From: Oxalobacteraceae bacterium
GTDB taxonomy: Bacteria > Pseudomonadota > Gammaproteobacteria > Burkholderiales > Burkholderiaceae_D
NCBI GenBank assembly: GCA_003537575.1
Contig: DPRS01000038.1
Coordinates: 59,821 to 113,537, forward strand
Length of the DNA: 53,717 bases
Direction: 5' to 3'
Numbering within the stretch: the stretch's first letter is position 1; the number at the start of each line of letters is the position of its first letter. The notes beneath the pieces are model-generated. The model saw only the letters and a program-made list of their open reading frames with translations, was not told where the DNA came from and made no database searches. Both the position numbers and the translations under genes were made by a program. Positions 16,849 through 24,664 of this stretch are shown here, in pieces.

Positions 16849-18081
16849 ATGATGAAATCCGGGCTCAGCTTTCTCGTCGCCGCGCGCCAGTGCGAAATTG
16901 GCGAACTCGAACAACTATCCCGCACCAGTGAACTGGTCGGCGTGATCAGCCGGTTCGCCCACGTACTTCAGCGCGAGCGCGGCATTTCCAACATGTTTCT
17001 CGGCTCGCAGGGCAAGCGCTTCAGCGAGCAGTTGCTGCAGCAAGCGGCGGAATGCAGGCAGGTGGAACGCGACGTGCGTGAGCATTTCGCCCTGCTGGAT
17101 ACCGATGCCATCCGGATGCGCAACGGCGCCCGCCTGTTCAGCCGCATTGCCGTGGTGCTGCATGGGCTGGACGGCCTCGACGAACTGCGCCGCCGCATTG
17201 CCGCCATGGCGCTGACTTCGCACGAATCCACCGATGCCTTCAGCCGCCTGATCGCGGGCTTGCTGAACGTGGTGTTCGAGGCGGCAGACAGCGCTACCGA
17301 TCCCGGCATCACGCGCGCGCTGGTGGCCATGTTCAACTTCATGCAGGGAAAGGAATTCGCCGGCCAGGAACGCGCTTTCGGCGTGGCGATGTTCGCCTCG
17401 GGTTACGTCGATGCCGCCAGGCAGCACCACTGGCAGCACCTGATCGAATCGCAGCAGGCATGCTTCCAGGTGTTCGCCGACTTTGCCGATCCCGCCGTAC
17501 GGGCGCGCGAGCAGTCCAGCCAGAAAGCAGCCGTGCTGGCCGAACTCGACCGCCTGCGCCGCGCGGGCAACGGACTGGGCGCAGGCGGCCGGCTGGATCT
17601 CGGCCTGACCCAGTTCTGGTACGACTGTTGCACGCGCCGGATCGACTCCATGAGAACCGTCGAAGATGCGCTCGCCCTGCATCTGCGCCAGCTGTGCGAG
17701 CGCAAGATCACCCGGGCCCGCGAAGAACTGCGTGATCATCAGGCGATCCTGGAAACGCTCAGGCGACAGGCGAATGTGGCACCAGCCGACGCAGCTACTC
17801 GTTACGGCCCCAACCTGGAACGTTCCATTCCCGGCATGCTGCAGGAACAGTCGCGCCGGCTGCAAGCCATGAGCGACGAGCTCGACACCGTCCGCAGCGC
17901 GCTGAACGAACGCAAGACCATCGAACGCGCCAAGGGCCTGCTGATGGCGCACCGGCAGCTCAACGAGCAGGATGCCTACAAGATGCTGCGGCGGACGGCG
18001 ATGAACCAGAAGCGCAGGCTGATCGATGTTGCCGAGGCTGTGCTTTCCATGGCGGACATGCTGCCCCGGCATACCCGCTAG
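16849..18081 (+). CDS. nasR: Nitrate-responsive antiterminator, NIT + ANTAR domains (NasR type)
   Basis: A 410-residue RNA-binding regulator. Residues ~30-280 form an all-helical NIT nitrate/nitrite sensor domain (SRFAHVLQRERGISNMFLGSQG near 34 and AMFNFMQGKEFAGQERAFG near 165 are typical). A coiled linker (~310-350) precedes the C-terminal ANTAR domain (~350-405: ALNERKTIERAKGLLMAHRQ, then AYKMLRRTAMNQKRRLIDVAE). ANTAR proteins bind paired hexaloop hairpins and prevent termination. Just downstream, the leader of the nitrate ABC operon has exactly such a structure (18344-18444). The start used is ATG 16849; ATG 16852 is the next codon. It is the last gene of the narK operon. Confidence 0.92.
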   Translation: MMKSGLSFLVAARQCEIGELEQLSRTSELVGVISRFAHVLQRERGISNMFLGSQGKRFSEQLLQQAAECRQVERDVREHFALLDTDAIRMRNGARLFSRIAVVLHGLDGLDELRRRIAAMALTSHESTDAFSRLIAGLLNVVFEAADSATDPGITRALVAMFNFMQGKEFAGQERAFGVAMFASGYVDAARQHHWQHLIESQQACFQVFADFADPAVRAREQSSQKAAVLAELDRLRRAGNGLGAGGRLDLGLTQFWYDCCTRRIDSMRTVEDALALHLRQLCERKITRAREELRDHQAILETLRRQANVAPADAATRYGPNLERSIPGMLQEQSRRLQAMSDELDTVRSALNERKTIERAKGLLMAHRQLNEQDAYKMLRRTAMNQKRRLIDVAEAVLSMADMLPRHTR

Positions 18082-18101
18082 CGCGACGCGCATTGGTGCA
18101 C

Positions 18102-18156
18102 AGCAGGCACAAAGCGGATACACAGCGGATACATAGCAGGGCCACAGCGTCACACG
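18102..18156. repeat. Five tandem imperfect 11-bp repeats upstream of the nitrate ABC operon
   Basis: Starting at 18102 the sequence falls into consecutive 11-base units that all begin AGC: AGCAGGCACAA, AGCGGATACAC, AGCGGATACAT, AGCAGGGCCAC, AGCGTCACACG. Units 2 and 3 differ by one base. The period is close to one helical turn. The array lies 156-210 bases before the sigma-54 promoter. It is followed by the palindrome GGTGCGCACC (18159-18168), and a TGGTGCA half-site (18094-18100) precedes it. Confidence 0.75.
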
Positions 18157-18311
18157 CTGGTGCGCACCGAAACGCTTCAATGCGCCGCGATGGCTTCCCA
18201 TAAACGGGCACATGCCTCTTTTCATTCCAATGCTTACCCAATAGTGTGCAGCGCGCCGCCATTTTTTCCGGCATGTCCTCGTTTGCAGCTAGCGACGCAC
18301 CATGCCGGCCT

Positions 18312-18327
18312 TGGCACGAAGTCTGCT
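18312..18327 (+). promoter_or_regulatory. Sigma-54 promoter for the nitrate ABC operon
   Basis: TGGCACGAAGTCTGCT has the perfect -24 element TGGCACG and a -12 GC at correct spacing; only the first T of TTGC is replaced (C). Predicted start is near 18338, giving a leader of about 129 bases that begins just before the two-hairpin structure. Confidence 0.8.
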
Positions 18328-18343
18328 AATAGAAGAGGGAACC

Positions 18344-18398
18344 CGCGCCAACGGCGGTGCGAGTCACGGTCAAACCTGACTTCGGGACAACGGCGTCC
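18344..18398 (+). promoter_or_regulatory. Dual-hexaloop ANTAR target RNA (P1 and P2) in the nrtA leader
   Basis: P1 is CGCGCC (18344-18349), loop AACGGC (18350-18355), GGTGCG (18356-18361). P2 is GGAC (18385-18388), loop AACGGC (18389-18394), GTCC (18395-18398). Both loops are identical hexanucleotides with A at position 1 and G at position 4, the bases conserved in ANTAR targets. The linker can itself pair (AGTCA 18362-18366 with TGACT 18377-18381), which would bring P1 and P2 together. The 3' arm of P2 lies inside the terminator stem, so P2 and the terminator cannot form together. The regulator gene lies immediately upstream. Confidence 0.85.
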
Positions 18399-18444
18399 AT
18401 CCTCCGCTTGATGTTTGCAAGCGGTGCGATGGACGCTTTTTTTT
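18393..18444 (+). terminator. Intrinsic terminator in the nrtA leader (attenuator)
   Basis: The outer stem pairs GCGTCCATC (18393-18401) with GATGGACGC (18428-18436). The inner stem pairs CCGCTTG (18404-18410) with CAAGCGG (18418-18424) over a 7-base loop. Eight T residues follow (18437-18444). It lies 22 bases before the nrtA start and overlaps ANTAR hairpin P2. Confidence 0.92.
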
Positions 18445-18466
18445 ATCGCCTCATGGGGAGCTGACA

Positions 18467-19780
18467 ATGGATCACAATTCCAACAAACCTTCGAACCTGA
18501 CCCGACGTTCGGTCATCAAGAGCGCCGCGGCCCTTGCGGGCGCCGGCATGGCGGGCGCACTGTGGCCCTCGATCGCATCGGCGCAGAGCGGCGCGCTCGA
18601 AACCAAAGCGGCCAAGCTCGGCTTCATCGCGCTCACCGATGCGGCGCCCTTGTTTGTCGCCGATGAAAAGGGCTTCTTCAAGAAGCATGGCATGACCGAA
18701 GTCGAAGTGCTCAAGCAATCGTCCTGGGGCACGACACGCGACAACCTGGTGCTGGGCTCGAAGAAAAACGGCATCGATGGCGCGCACATCCTCACGCCGA
18801 TGCCTTACCTGATCAGCACCGGCGCGGTCACGGCCAATAACGTGCCGACGCCGATGGTCATCCTGGCGCGCCTGAATCTCGGTGGCCAGTGCATCTCCGT
18901 GGCCAACGAATACAAGGACTTGAAAGTCGGCCTCGATAACAGGGAATTCAGGAAGGCCTTGCTCGCCAAGCGACTGAAAACCGGCAAGCCGGTGAATGCC
19001 GCCATGACTTTCCCCGGCGGCACCCATGATCTGTGGCTGCGCTACTGGATGGCCGCCGGCGGCGTCGATCCGAACCGCGACATCACCACCATCGTCGTGC
19101 CGCCGGCGCAGATGGTGGCCAACATGAAGGTCGGCAGCATGGATACCTTCTGCGTGTGCGAGCCCTGGAACCACCAGCTGGTCAACCAGAAGATCGGCTA
19201 CACCGCGCTGACCACCAGCGAGCTGTGGATGAACCACCCGGAAAAATCCTTCGCCATGCGCGCCGATTACGTCGAAGCCAACCCTAACTCGGCCAAGGCA
19301 TTGCTGAAGGCGATCATGGAAGCGCAGATGTATTGCGAAGACCCGAAGAACCGCGCCGAAGTGGCCGAGATCTGCTCGCGCCGGCGCTGGATCAATGCGC
19401 CCGTAGCCGACATCATCGACCGCATGAAAGGCGACTTCGATTACGGCACCGGCCGCATCGATTCGAACAGCAAGTTCCAGATGCGCTACTGGAAGGATAA
19501 CGCCAGCTATCCGTACCAGAGCCATGATCTGTGGTTCCTGACCGAGAACCAGCGCTGGGGCTATCTGCCGATGAGTCTCGACACCCGGAGCCTGATCGCC
19601 AAGGTCAATCGCGAAGACCTGTGGAAAGCTGCGGCCAGGGAACTGGGCGTCGCCGCCAAAGATATTCCGGCCTCGACCTCGCGCGGCATCGAGAAATTTT
19701 TCGACGGCAAGGTATTCGATCCGGCCAAGCCGAAGGCCTACCTCGACAGCCTGGCGATCAAGACCATCAAGACGGCCTGA
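18467..19780 (+). CDS. nrtA: Nitrate ABC transporter substrate-binding protein (NrtA/CmpA family)
   Basis: Periplasmic nitrate-binding protein of 437 residues. A twin-arginine signal is visible (LTRRSVIKSAAALAGAGMAG, Arg13-Arg14), ending near IASAQSGA, so export as a folded protein is likely. The mature part has the NrtA/CmpA order: KLGFIALTDAAPLFVADEKGFF, LILTPMPYLIS-type hinge (HILTPMPYLISTGAV), MTFPGGTHDLWLRYWMAAGG and FCVCEPWNHQLV. The RBS GGGGAG precedes the ATG. It is the first gene behind the attenuator and is followed 40 bases later by the permease. Confidence 0.95.
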   Translation: MDHNSNKPSNLTRRSVIKSAAALAGAGMAGALWPSIASAQSGALETKAAKLGFIALTDAAPLFVADEKGFFKKHGMTEVEVLKQSSWGTTRDNLVLGSKKNGIDGAHILTPMPYLISTGAVTANNVPTPMVILARLNLGGQCISVANEYKDLKVGLDNREFRKALLAKRLKTGKPVNAAMTFPGGTHDLWLRYWMAAGGVDPNRDITTIVVPPAQMVANMKVGSMDTFCVCEPWNHQLVNQKIGYTALTTSELWMNHPEKSFAMRADYVEANPNSAKALLKAIMEAQMYCEDPKNRAEVAEICSRRRWINAPVADIIDRMKGDFDYGTGRIDSNSKFQMRYWKDNASYPYQSHDLWFLTENQRWGYLPMSLDTRSLIAKVNREDLWKAAARELGVAAKDIPASTSRGIEKFFDGKVFDPAKPKAYLDSLAIKTIKTA

Positions 19781-19820
19781 GCCCAGGGACTAACCACGAT
19801 TTGAAACACAGGAGCATTCC

Positions 19821-20681
19821 ATGAACACCTCTGAAACCATCGGCTCCATCCCGCTGGCAACGCCGGCGAGGCAAGCCACACCCGCCTGGCTTGCCGCAGC
19901 CGGCCGCAACATCCTGTCGCAAGTGCTGCCACCGATGATCATTATCGGCCTGCTGGTGCTTATCTGGCAAATTCTCGGCTCGCGCCCCGGCGCGTCCCTG
20001 CCGAGTCCGAGCCAGGTGGTGAACGATACCTGGGATCTGATCGTGGATCCGTTCTTCAACAACGGCGGCAACGACGTCGGCCTGGCCTGGCAACTGCTGG
20101 CGAGCCTCGAGCGCGTCGCCTACGGCTATTCGCTGGCAGTCATCGCCGGGGTGAGTCTCGGCGTGCTGGTCGGCCAGTCCACCTGGGCGCTGCGCGGCCT
20201 CGACCCGCTGTTCCAGGTGCTGCGCACGGTGCCGCCGCTGGCCTGGCTGCCGATTTCGCTGGCCGGTTTCCGCGACGGCAATCCGTCGGCCATTTTCGTC
20301 ATCTTCATCACCTCGGTCTGGCCGATCATCATCAACACCTCGGTCGGCATCCGCAATATCCCGGAAGATTACCGCAACGTCGCCAGGGTGATCCGCCTGA
20401 ACGGCTTCGAGTACTTCGGCAAGATCATGCTGCCGGCTGCCGCGCCCTATATCTTCTCGGGCCTGCGCATCGGCGTCGGCCTGTCCTGGCTGGCCATCAT
20501 CGCCGCAGAAATGCTGATCGGCGGCGTCGGCATCGGCTTCTTCATCTGGGACGCCTGGAACTCATCACGTATTTCCGACATCATTCTCGCCCTGGTCTAC
20601 GTCGGCCTGGTCGGCTTCATGCTTGACCGCATCGTCGCCTGGATCGGCAAGAAAATCACCCGCGGCACTTCCGCCAGCTGA
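19821..20681 (+). CDS. nrtB: Nitrate ABC transporter permease
   Basis: Inner-membrane subunit of 286 residues with about six hydrophobic segments (IIIGLLVLIWQIL near 37; YSLAVIAGVSLGVLVG near 101; IFVIFITSVWPIIINTSVG near 156). The EAA-type cytoplasmic loop that docks the ATPase is present as NVARVIRLNGFEYFGKIMLPAAAPYIFSG (in pieces, ~185-215). It belongs to the NrtB/SsuC-like binding-protein-dependent permease family. It lies between nrtA and the ATPase with short gaps. Confidence 0.94.
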   Translation: MNTSETIGSIPLATPARQATPAWLAAAGRNILSQVLPPMIIIGLLVLIWQILGSRPGASLPSPSQVVNDTWDLIVDPFFNNGGNDVGLAWQLLASLERVAYGYSLAVIAGVSLGVLVGQSTWALRGLDPLFQVLRTVPPLAWLPISLAGFRDGNPSAIFVIFITSVWPIIINTSVGIRNIPEDYRNVARVIRLNGFEYFGKIMLPAAAPYIFSGLRIGVGLSWLAIIAAEMLIGGVGIGFFIWDAWNSSRISDIILALVYVGLVGFMLDRIVAWIGKKITRGTSAS

Positions 20682-20692
20682 AGGAGATCATC

Positions 20693-21541
20693 ATGAACAA
20701 GCCCTACCTCACCCTCTCGCAGGTCGACATGAGCTTCGGCAGCGGCCCGACCGCTACCCAGGTGCTCAAGGGGATCGACCTGGCCGTCGAGCGCGGCGAG
20801 TACATTTCGCTGATCGGCCACTCCGGCTGCGGCAAGTCCACCGTCCTGAATATCATCGCCGGCCTGCTGAAGGCAACGTCCGGCGGCGTCATCGTGGATG
20901 GACGCGAAGTCAATGCGCCGGGACCTGACCGCGCCGTGGTGTTCCAGAACCATTCGCTGCTGCCCTGGCTGACGGTGTACCAGAACGTCGAGATCGCCGT
21001 CGACAAGATCTTCGGCGACACCAGGAGCGCGGCGGAACGCAAGGAGTGGATTCTGCACAACCTCGCCATGGTCAACATGTCGCACGCGCTGAATCGCCTG
21101 CCGTCGCAGATTTCCGGCGGCATGAAGCAGCGCGTCGGCATCGCCCGCGCCCTGGCGATGGAGCCCAAGGTGCTGCTGCTCGACGAGCCGTTCGGCGCGC
21201 TCGACGCCCTCACCCGCGCGCACCTGCAGGATGAAGTCATCCGCATCCAGTCCGAGCTGGGCAATACCGTGGTGATGATCACCCATGACGTCGACGAGGC
21301 CGTGCTGCTGTCCGACCGGGTTGTCATGATGACCAACGGCCCCTCGGCCACGATCGGCCAGATCCTTGAGGTCGACCTGCCGCGCCCGCGCAACCGCATC
21401 GAACTGGCCGGGAATCCGGTCTACAACCACTGCCGCCAGGAGATCCTCACCTTCCTGTACGAAAAGCAGCGCAAGCTCGAGTCGATCAGCGTCTCGCGCC
21501 AGGCCAGGCCCGTCGCCAGGAAAGAAAAGGCGACTGCGTAG
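20693..21541 (+). CDS. Nitrate ABC transporter ATP-binding protein (NrtD/NasD-like)
   Basis: Single-domain ATPase of 282 residues that energises NrtAB. Walker A is GHSGCGKSTVLNIIAG (~43), the Q-loop is in VVFQNHSLLPW (~82), the ABC signature is QISGGMKQRVGIARAL (~138), Walker B is KVLLLDEPFGALDALT (~160) and the switch His is in VVMITHDVDEAV (~194). It lacks the extra C-terminal binding-protein-like domain of cyanobacterial NrtC, so it is closer to NrtD or Klebsiella NasD. It starts 11 bases after nrtB and ends the nitrate block. Confidence 0.93.
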   Translation: MNKPYLTLSQVDMSFGSGPTATQVLKGIDLAVERGEYISLIGHSGCGKSTVLNIIAGLLKATSGGVIVDGREVNAPGPDRAVVFQNHSLLPWLTVYQNVEIAVDKIFGDTRSAAERKEWILHNLAMVNMSHALNRLPSQISGGMKQRVGIARALAMEPKVLLLDEPFGALDALTRAHLQDEVIRIQSELGNTVVMITHDVDEAVLLSDRVVMMTNGPSATIGQILEVDLPRPRNRIELAGNPVYNHCRQEILTFLYEKQRKLESISVSRQARPVARKEKATA

Positions 21542-21647
21542 GCAGGAGCCCAGGAAGCGCTTGCGGGAGCCTGTTGGCAACGGAATACGCTACAATCCGT
21601 GTTTGATCCAAACCAGCAGCGTCCCCGCGCGCTGCTCTTCGCTTCCC

Positions 21648-22676
21648 ATGCTTGTCCTCGGCATCGAATCCTCCTGCGACGAAACCGGCGTCGCCTTGTA
21701 CGATACACAAGGCGGCCTCTTAGGCCATGCCCTGCATTCGCAGGTGGCGATGCACGAAGCCTACGGCGGCGTGGTGCCGGAACTGGCGTCGCGCGACCAC
21801 ATCCGCCGCGCCTTGCCATTATTGCAGCAAGTGCTGGATCAAAGCGGCAAGCCCTTGTCCGCCGTCGATGCGATCGCCTACACGCAGGGACCGGGCCTGG
21901 CCGGGGCGCTGCTGGTCGGCGCCTCGGTGGCCTGCGGCCTCGGGCTAGCGCTGGACAAGCCGGTGCTGGGCGTGCACCACCTGGAAGGCCACCTGCTGTC
22001 GCCGCTGCTGGCGTCCGAGCCGCCGGAATTTCCATTCGTCGCCCTGCTGGTGTCCGGCGGCCACACGCAACTGATGCGCGTGGACGGTGTCGGCCGCTAT
22101 ACCCTCCTGGGTGAAACCATGGATGACGCCGCCGGCGAAGCCTTCGACAAGTCGGCGAAGCTTCTCGGACTGGGCTACCCGGGCGGCCCGGCGATTTCGC
22201 GCATGGCCGAGTTCGGCGACCCCAATGTCTACAAGCTGCCGCGGCCGATGCTGCATTCGAAAAACCTGGATTTCAGCTTTTCCGGCCTGAAGACCGCGGT
22301 GCTGACGCTGGTAAAAAAACATCCGGCCAATATCTGCGAACAGGACAAGGCCAATATCGCGCGCGCCTTCGTCGATGCCATCGTCGAGGTGCTGGTGGCC
22401 AAGTGCGTCGATGCACTGAAGCAGACCGGCATGAAGCGACTGGTCATCGCCGGCGGCGTCGGCGCCAATGCGCAATTGCGCGCCGCCTTGAACGCCGCGG
22501 CGCAAAAGAAGCGCTTCCGCGTGTTTTACCCGGAACTGCAGTTCTGCACCGATAACGGCGCCATGATCGCCTTCGCCGGCGCGCAGCGGCTGATGCGCAA
22601 CCCGGACGCCGCCAGCCGCAACTACTCCTTCCAGGTGCGGCCGCGCTGGCCGCTGGAGGAATTGCCGCCGGCGTGA
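21648..22676 (+). CDS. tsaD: tRNA N6-adenosine threonylcarbamoyltransferase TsaD
   Basis: Transfers the threonylcarbamoyl group to A37 of ANN-decoding tRNAs, with TsaB/E. The protein has 342 residues. The start at 21648 gives the canonical MLVLGIESSCDETGVALYD; the open frame extends 5' only by chance overlap with the ABC gene. The metal-binding HHLEGHL motif (~110) and the ASKHA core (VSGGHTQL ~133, GGVGANAQLR ~272) are present. No Shine-Dalgarno is visible; a TACAAT box lies at 21591-21596. tsaE is also in this window (41049). In many proteobacteria tsaD neighbours rpsU, but here the nitrate cluster separates them. Confidence 0.97.
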   Translation: MLVLGIESSCDETGVALYDTQGGLLGHALHSQVAMHEAYGGVVPELASRDHIRRALPLLQQVLDQSGKPLSAVDAIAYTQGPGLAGALLVGASVACGLGLALDKPVLGVHHLEGHLLSPLLASEPPEFPFVALLVSGGHTQLMRVDGVGRYTLLGETMDDAAGEAFDKSAKLLGLGYPGGPAISRMAEFGDPNVYKLPRPMLHSKNLDFSFSGLKTAVLTLVKKHPANICEQDKANIARAFVDAIVEVLVAKCVDALKQTGMKRLVIAGGVGANAQLRAALNAAAQKKRFRVFYPELQFCTDNGAMIAFAGAQRLMRNPDAASRNYSFQVRPRWPLEELPPA

Positions 22677-22758
22677 CTGCCGGCTTTCCAAGGGCGTCAG
22701 CACGCCGCCGCATTGTTATCTGTGGGAAAATAACCTTCTTGTTTCCCGAGATTCCCCC

Positions 22759-24021
22759 ATGCCCACGTCCCAACTGATCCAGTATGCCGGCGCCGCCATT
22801 TTCGCCATAGCGGTGCTGCATACCTTCTCCACCAAGTTCTTCGACCACCTGTCGCACACCCATCCGCGCCATGCCGGGCTGTTTCACTTGCTGGGCGAAG
22901 TCGAGGCCGTGTTCGGCTTCTGGGCAATGGTGCTGATCCTGTTCATGGCCGCGACGGCCGACCTTGGCTCCGCCATCGGTTACCTGGAAAGCCAGAACCT
23001 GGTCGAGCCGCTGTTCGTGTTCGTGATTTTGGTGATGGCGGGCACGCGGCCGATCCTGCACCTGGCGCGGCGCCTGGTGGACTGGATCTCGGCGGCCCTG
23101 CCGCTGGCCGCCCCGGTTTCCTACTACATCACCTGCCTGACAGTGGTGCCGCTGCTCGGCTCCATCATCACCGAACCGGCCGCGATGACCCTGGCCGCCC
23201 TGCTGCTGCGCGACCGCTTCTATGTCCAGGGCATTTCCAAGCGCCTCAAGTACGTTACGCTGGGGATCCTGCTGGTGAATGTCTCGATCGGCGGCGTGCT
23301 GACGCCCTATGCGGCGCCGCCGGTGCTGATGGTGGCGGCCAAGTGGAACTGGGACCTGTTCTTCATGCTGAGTAATTTCGGCTGGAAGGCGGCGCTGGCG
23401 GTCGCCATCAATGCGGCTGCCGCCGGCATGCTGTTCCGCCGCGAGCTGTCGGTCCTTAATACGCCGGCTGCCGACGCCGGCAAGACCGGCATGCCGCTGC
23501 TGGTGGTCGCCATCCACCTGCTGTTCCTGCTGGGCGTGGTTTACTTCAACCATCACCCGGTGGTGTTCTTCGGCCTGTTCCTGTTCTTCCTGGGATTCAC
23601 TGAAGCGTATAGCAAGCACCAGGACCCGCTGATGCTGCGCGAAGGCTTGATGGTGGCGTTTTTCCTGGCGGGGCTGGTGATTCTCGGCGGCCTGCAGAAA
23701 TGGTGGCTGCAGCCGCTCCTGGCCGGCATGGATGCCACCGTGCTGTATTTCGGCGCCACTGCGCTGACGGCGATTACCGACAATGCGGCGCTGACTTACC
23801 TCGGCTCGCTGGTGGAAGGCATTTCCGACCAGGCGAAATATGCCCTAGTGGCGGGCGCCGTTACCGGCGGGGGGCTGACCGTTATCGCCAACGCGCCCAA
23901 CCCGGCCGGCTTTGCCATCCTCAAGGGCAGCTTCGACGAGGAATCCATCAGCCCGCTGGGATTGCTAGGCGCGGCATTGCCGCCGACCATCGTCGCCATG
24001 CTGTGCTTCTTGCTGCTGTAA
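22759..24021 (+). CDS. Putative Na+/H+ antiporter-family membrane protein
   Basis: A 420-residue very hydrophobic protein with roughly 10-12 membrane segments. It has the layout of the putative Na+/H+ antiporter family, with SIITEPAAMTLAALLLRDRF (~135), GGVLTPYAAPPVLMVA (~176), GATALTAITDNAALTYLGS (~333) and a late GGGLTVIANAPNPAGF (~371). The two conserved Asn/Asp/Thr-rich re-entrant segments resemble those of ion transporters. Ion specificity cannot be told from the sequence. Its stop is one base from the convergent plsY stop. Confidence 0.8.
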   Translation: MPTSQLIQYAGAAIFAIAVLHTFSTKFFDHLSHTHPRHAGLFHLLGEVEAVFGFWAMVLILFMAATADLGSAIGYLESQNLVEPLFVFVILVMAGTRPILHLARRLVDWISAALPLAAPVSYYITCLTVVPLLGSIITEPAAMTLAALLLRDRFYVQGISKRLKYVTLGILLVNVSIGGVLTPYAAPPVLMVAAKWNWDLFFMLSNFGWKAALAVAINAAAAGMLFRRELSVLNTPAADAGKTGMPLLVVAIHLLFLLGVVYFNHHPVVFFGLFLFFLGFTEAYSKHQDPLMLREGLMVAFFLAGLVILGGLQKWWLQPLLAGMDATVLYFGATALTAITDNAALTYLGSLVEGISDQAKYALVAGAVTGGGLTVIANAPNPAGFAILKGSFDEESISPLGLLGAALPPTIVAMLCFLLL

Positions 24022-24022
24022 T

Positions 24023-24628
24023 TTATTTCTTCTTGCTGCCGATGCGGCTTTCCTTGCCGGCCAACAGATTGCCGATATTGCCGCGATGCCGGTAGACCAG
24101 CAGCGCGCTCATGACCAGCACCGCCAGCAGGATTTCATCGGCGCCGAACAGCAGGCCGTAATAGAACGGCGCGAACACCGCCGCCACCAGCGCCGCCAGC
24201 GAGGAATAGCGGAAGGCATAGGCGATCACGAGCCAGGTTACCAGCGTCGCCAACCCCAGCCAGGCATTGATGCCCAGCAGGACGCCCAACGCAGTGGCCA
24301 CGCCCTTGCCGCCGACGAACTTGAAAAACACCGGCCACAGGTGACCGACGAATACCGCCAGCGCCACCGCGGCGACGCCGCCGTCACCCAGGCCGTATTG
24401 CGGTCCGAATGTCTGCGCCAGCCACACCGCCAGCCAGCCCTTGAAGCAATCTCCCGCCAGCGTCACAATCGCCGCGGCCTTGTTGCCGCTGCGAAGCACA
24501 TTAGTGGCGCCCGGATTTTTCGAGCCATAGGTGCGCGGGTCGGCCAGGCCGAACACGCGGCTGACCACCACCGCGAAAGAAAGCGAACCGATCAGGTAAG
24601 CGGCCAGTGTGAATAGCAAAACAGTCAT
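24023..24628 (-). CDS. plsY: Acyl-phosphate:glycerol-3-phosphate acyltransferase PlsY
   Basis: First acylation step of phospholipid synthesis, using acyl-phosphate. The 201-residue membrane protein has the three PlsY motifs: GSLSFAVVVSR (~13), KNPGATNVLRSGNK (~37) and FKFVGGKGVATALGVLLG (~101). About five membrane segments are seen and the C-terminus is Lys-rich. It starts 36 bases after the ybaK stop on the same strand with its own RBS (AAGGGAA), so it may be cotranscribed with ybaK. Confidence 0.95.
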   Translation of the reverse strand: MTVLLFTLAAYLIGSLSFAVVVSRVFGLADPRTYGSKNPGATNVLRSGNKAAAIVTLAGDCFKGWLAVWLAQTFGPQYGLGDGGVAAVALAVFVGHLWPVFFKFVGGKGVATALGVLLGINAWLGLATLVTWLVIAYAFRYSSLAALVAAVFAPFYYGLLFGADEILLAVLVMSALLVYRHRGNIGNLLAGKESRIGSKKK

Positions 24629-24664
24629 TATCTTCCCTTGGAGCTTTTATAGTTTTTTCAATAT

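Noticed and set aside
18311..18329. Hairpin TTGGCA/TGCTAA as ANTAR hairpin P1
   Set aside because: Its loop has seven bases without the A1/G4 pattern, and the segment is better read as the sigma-54 promoter, upstream of the predicted transcript start.
22444..23619. 391-codon minus-strand frame across tsaD and the antiporter gene
   Set aside because: Antisense shadow, rich in Gln/His/Arg; both sense genes are clear.
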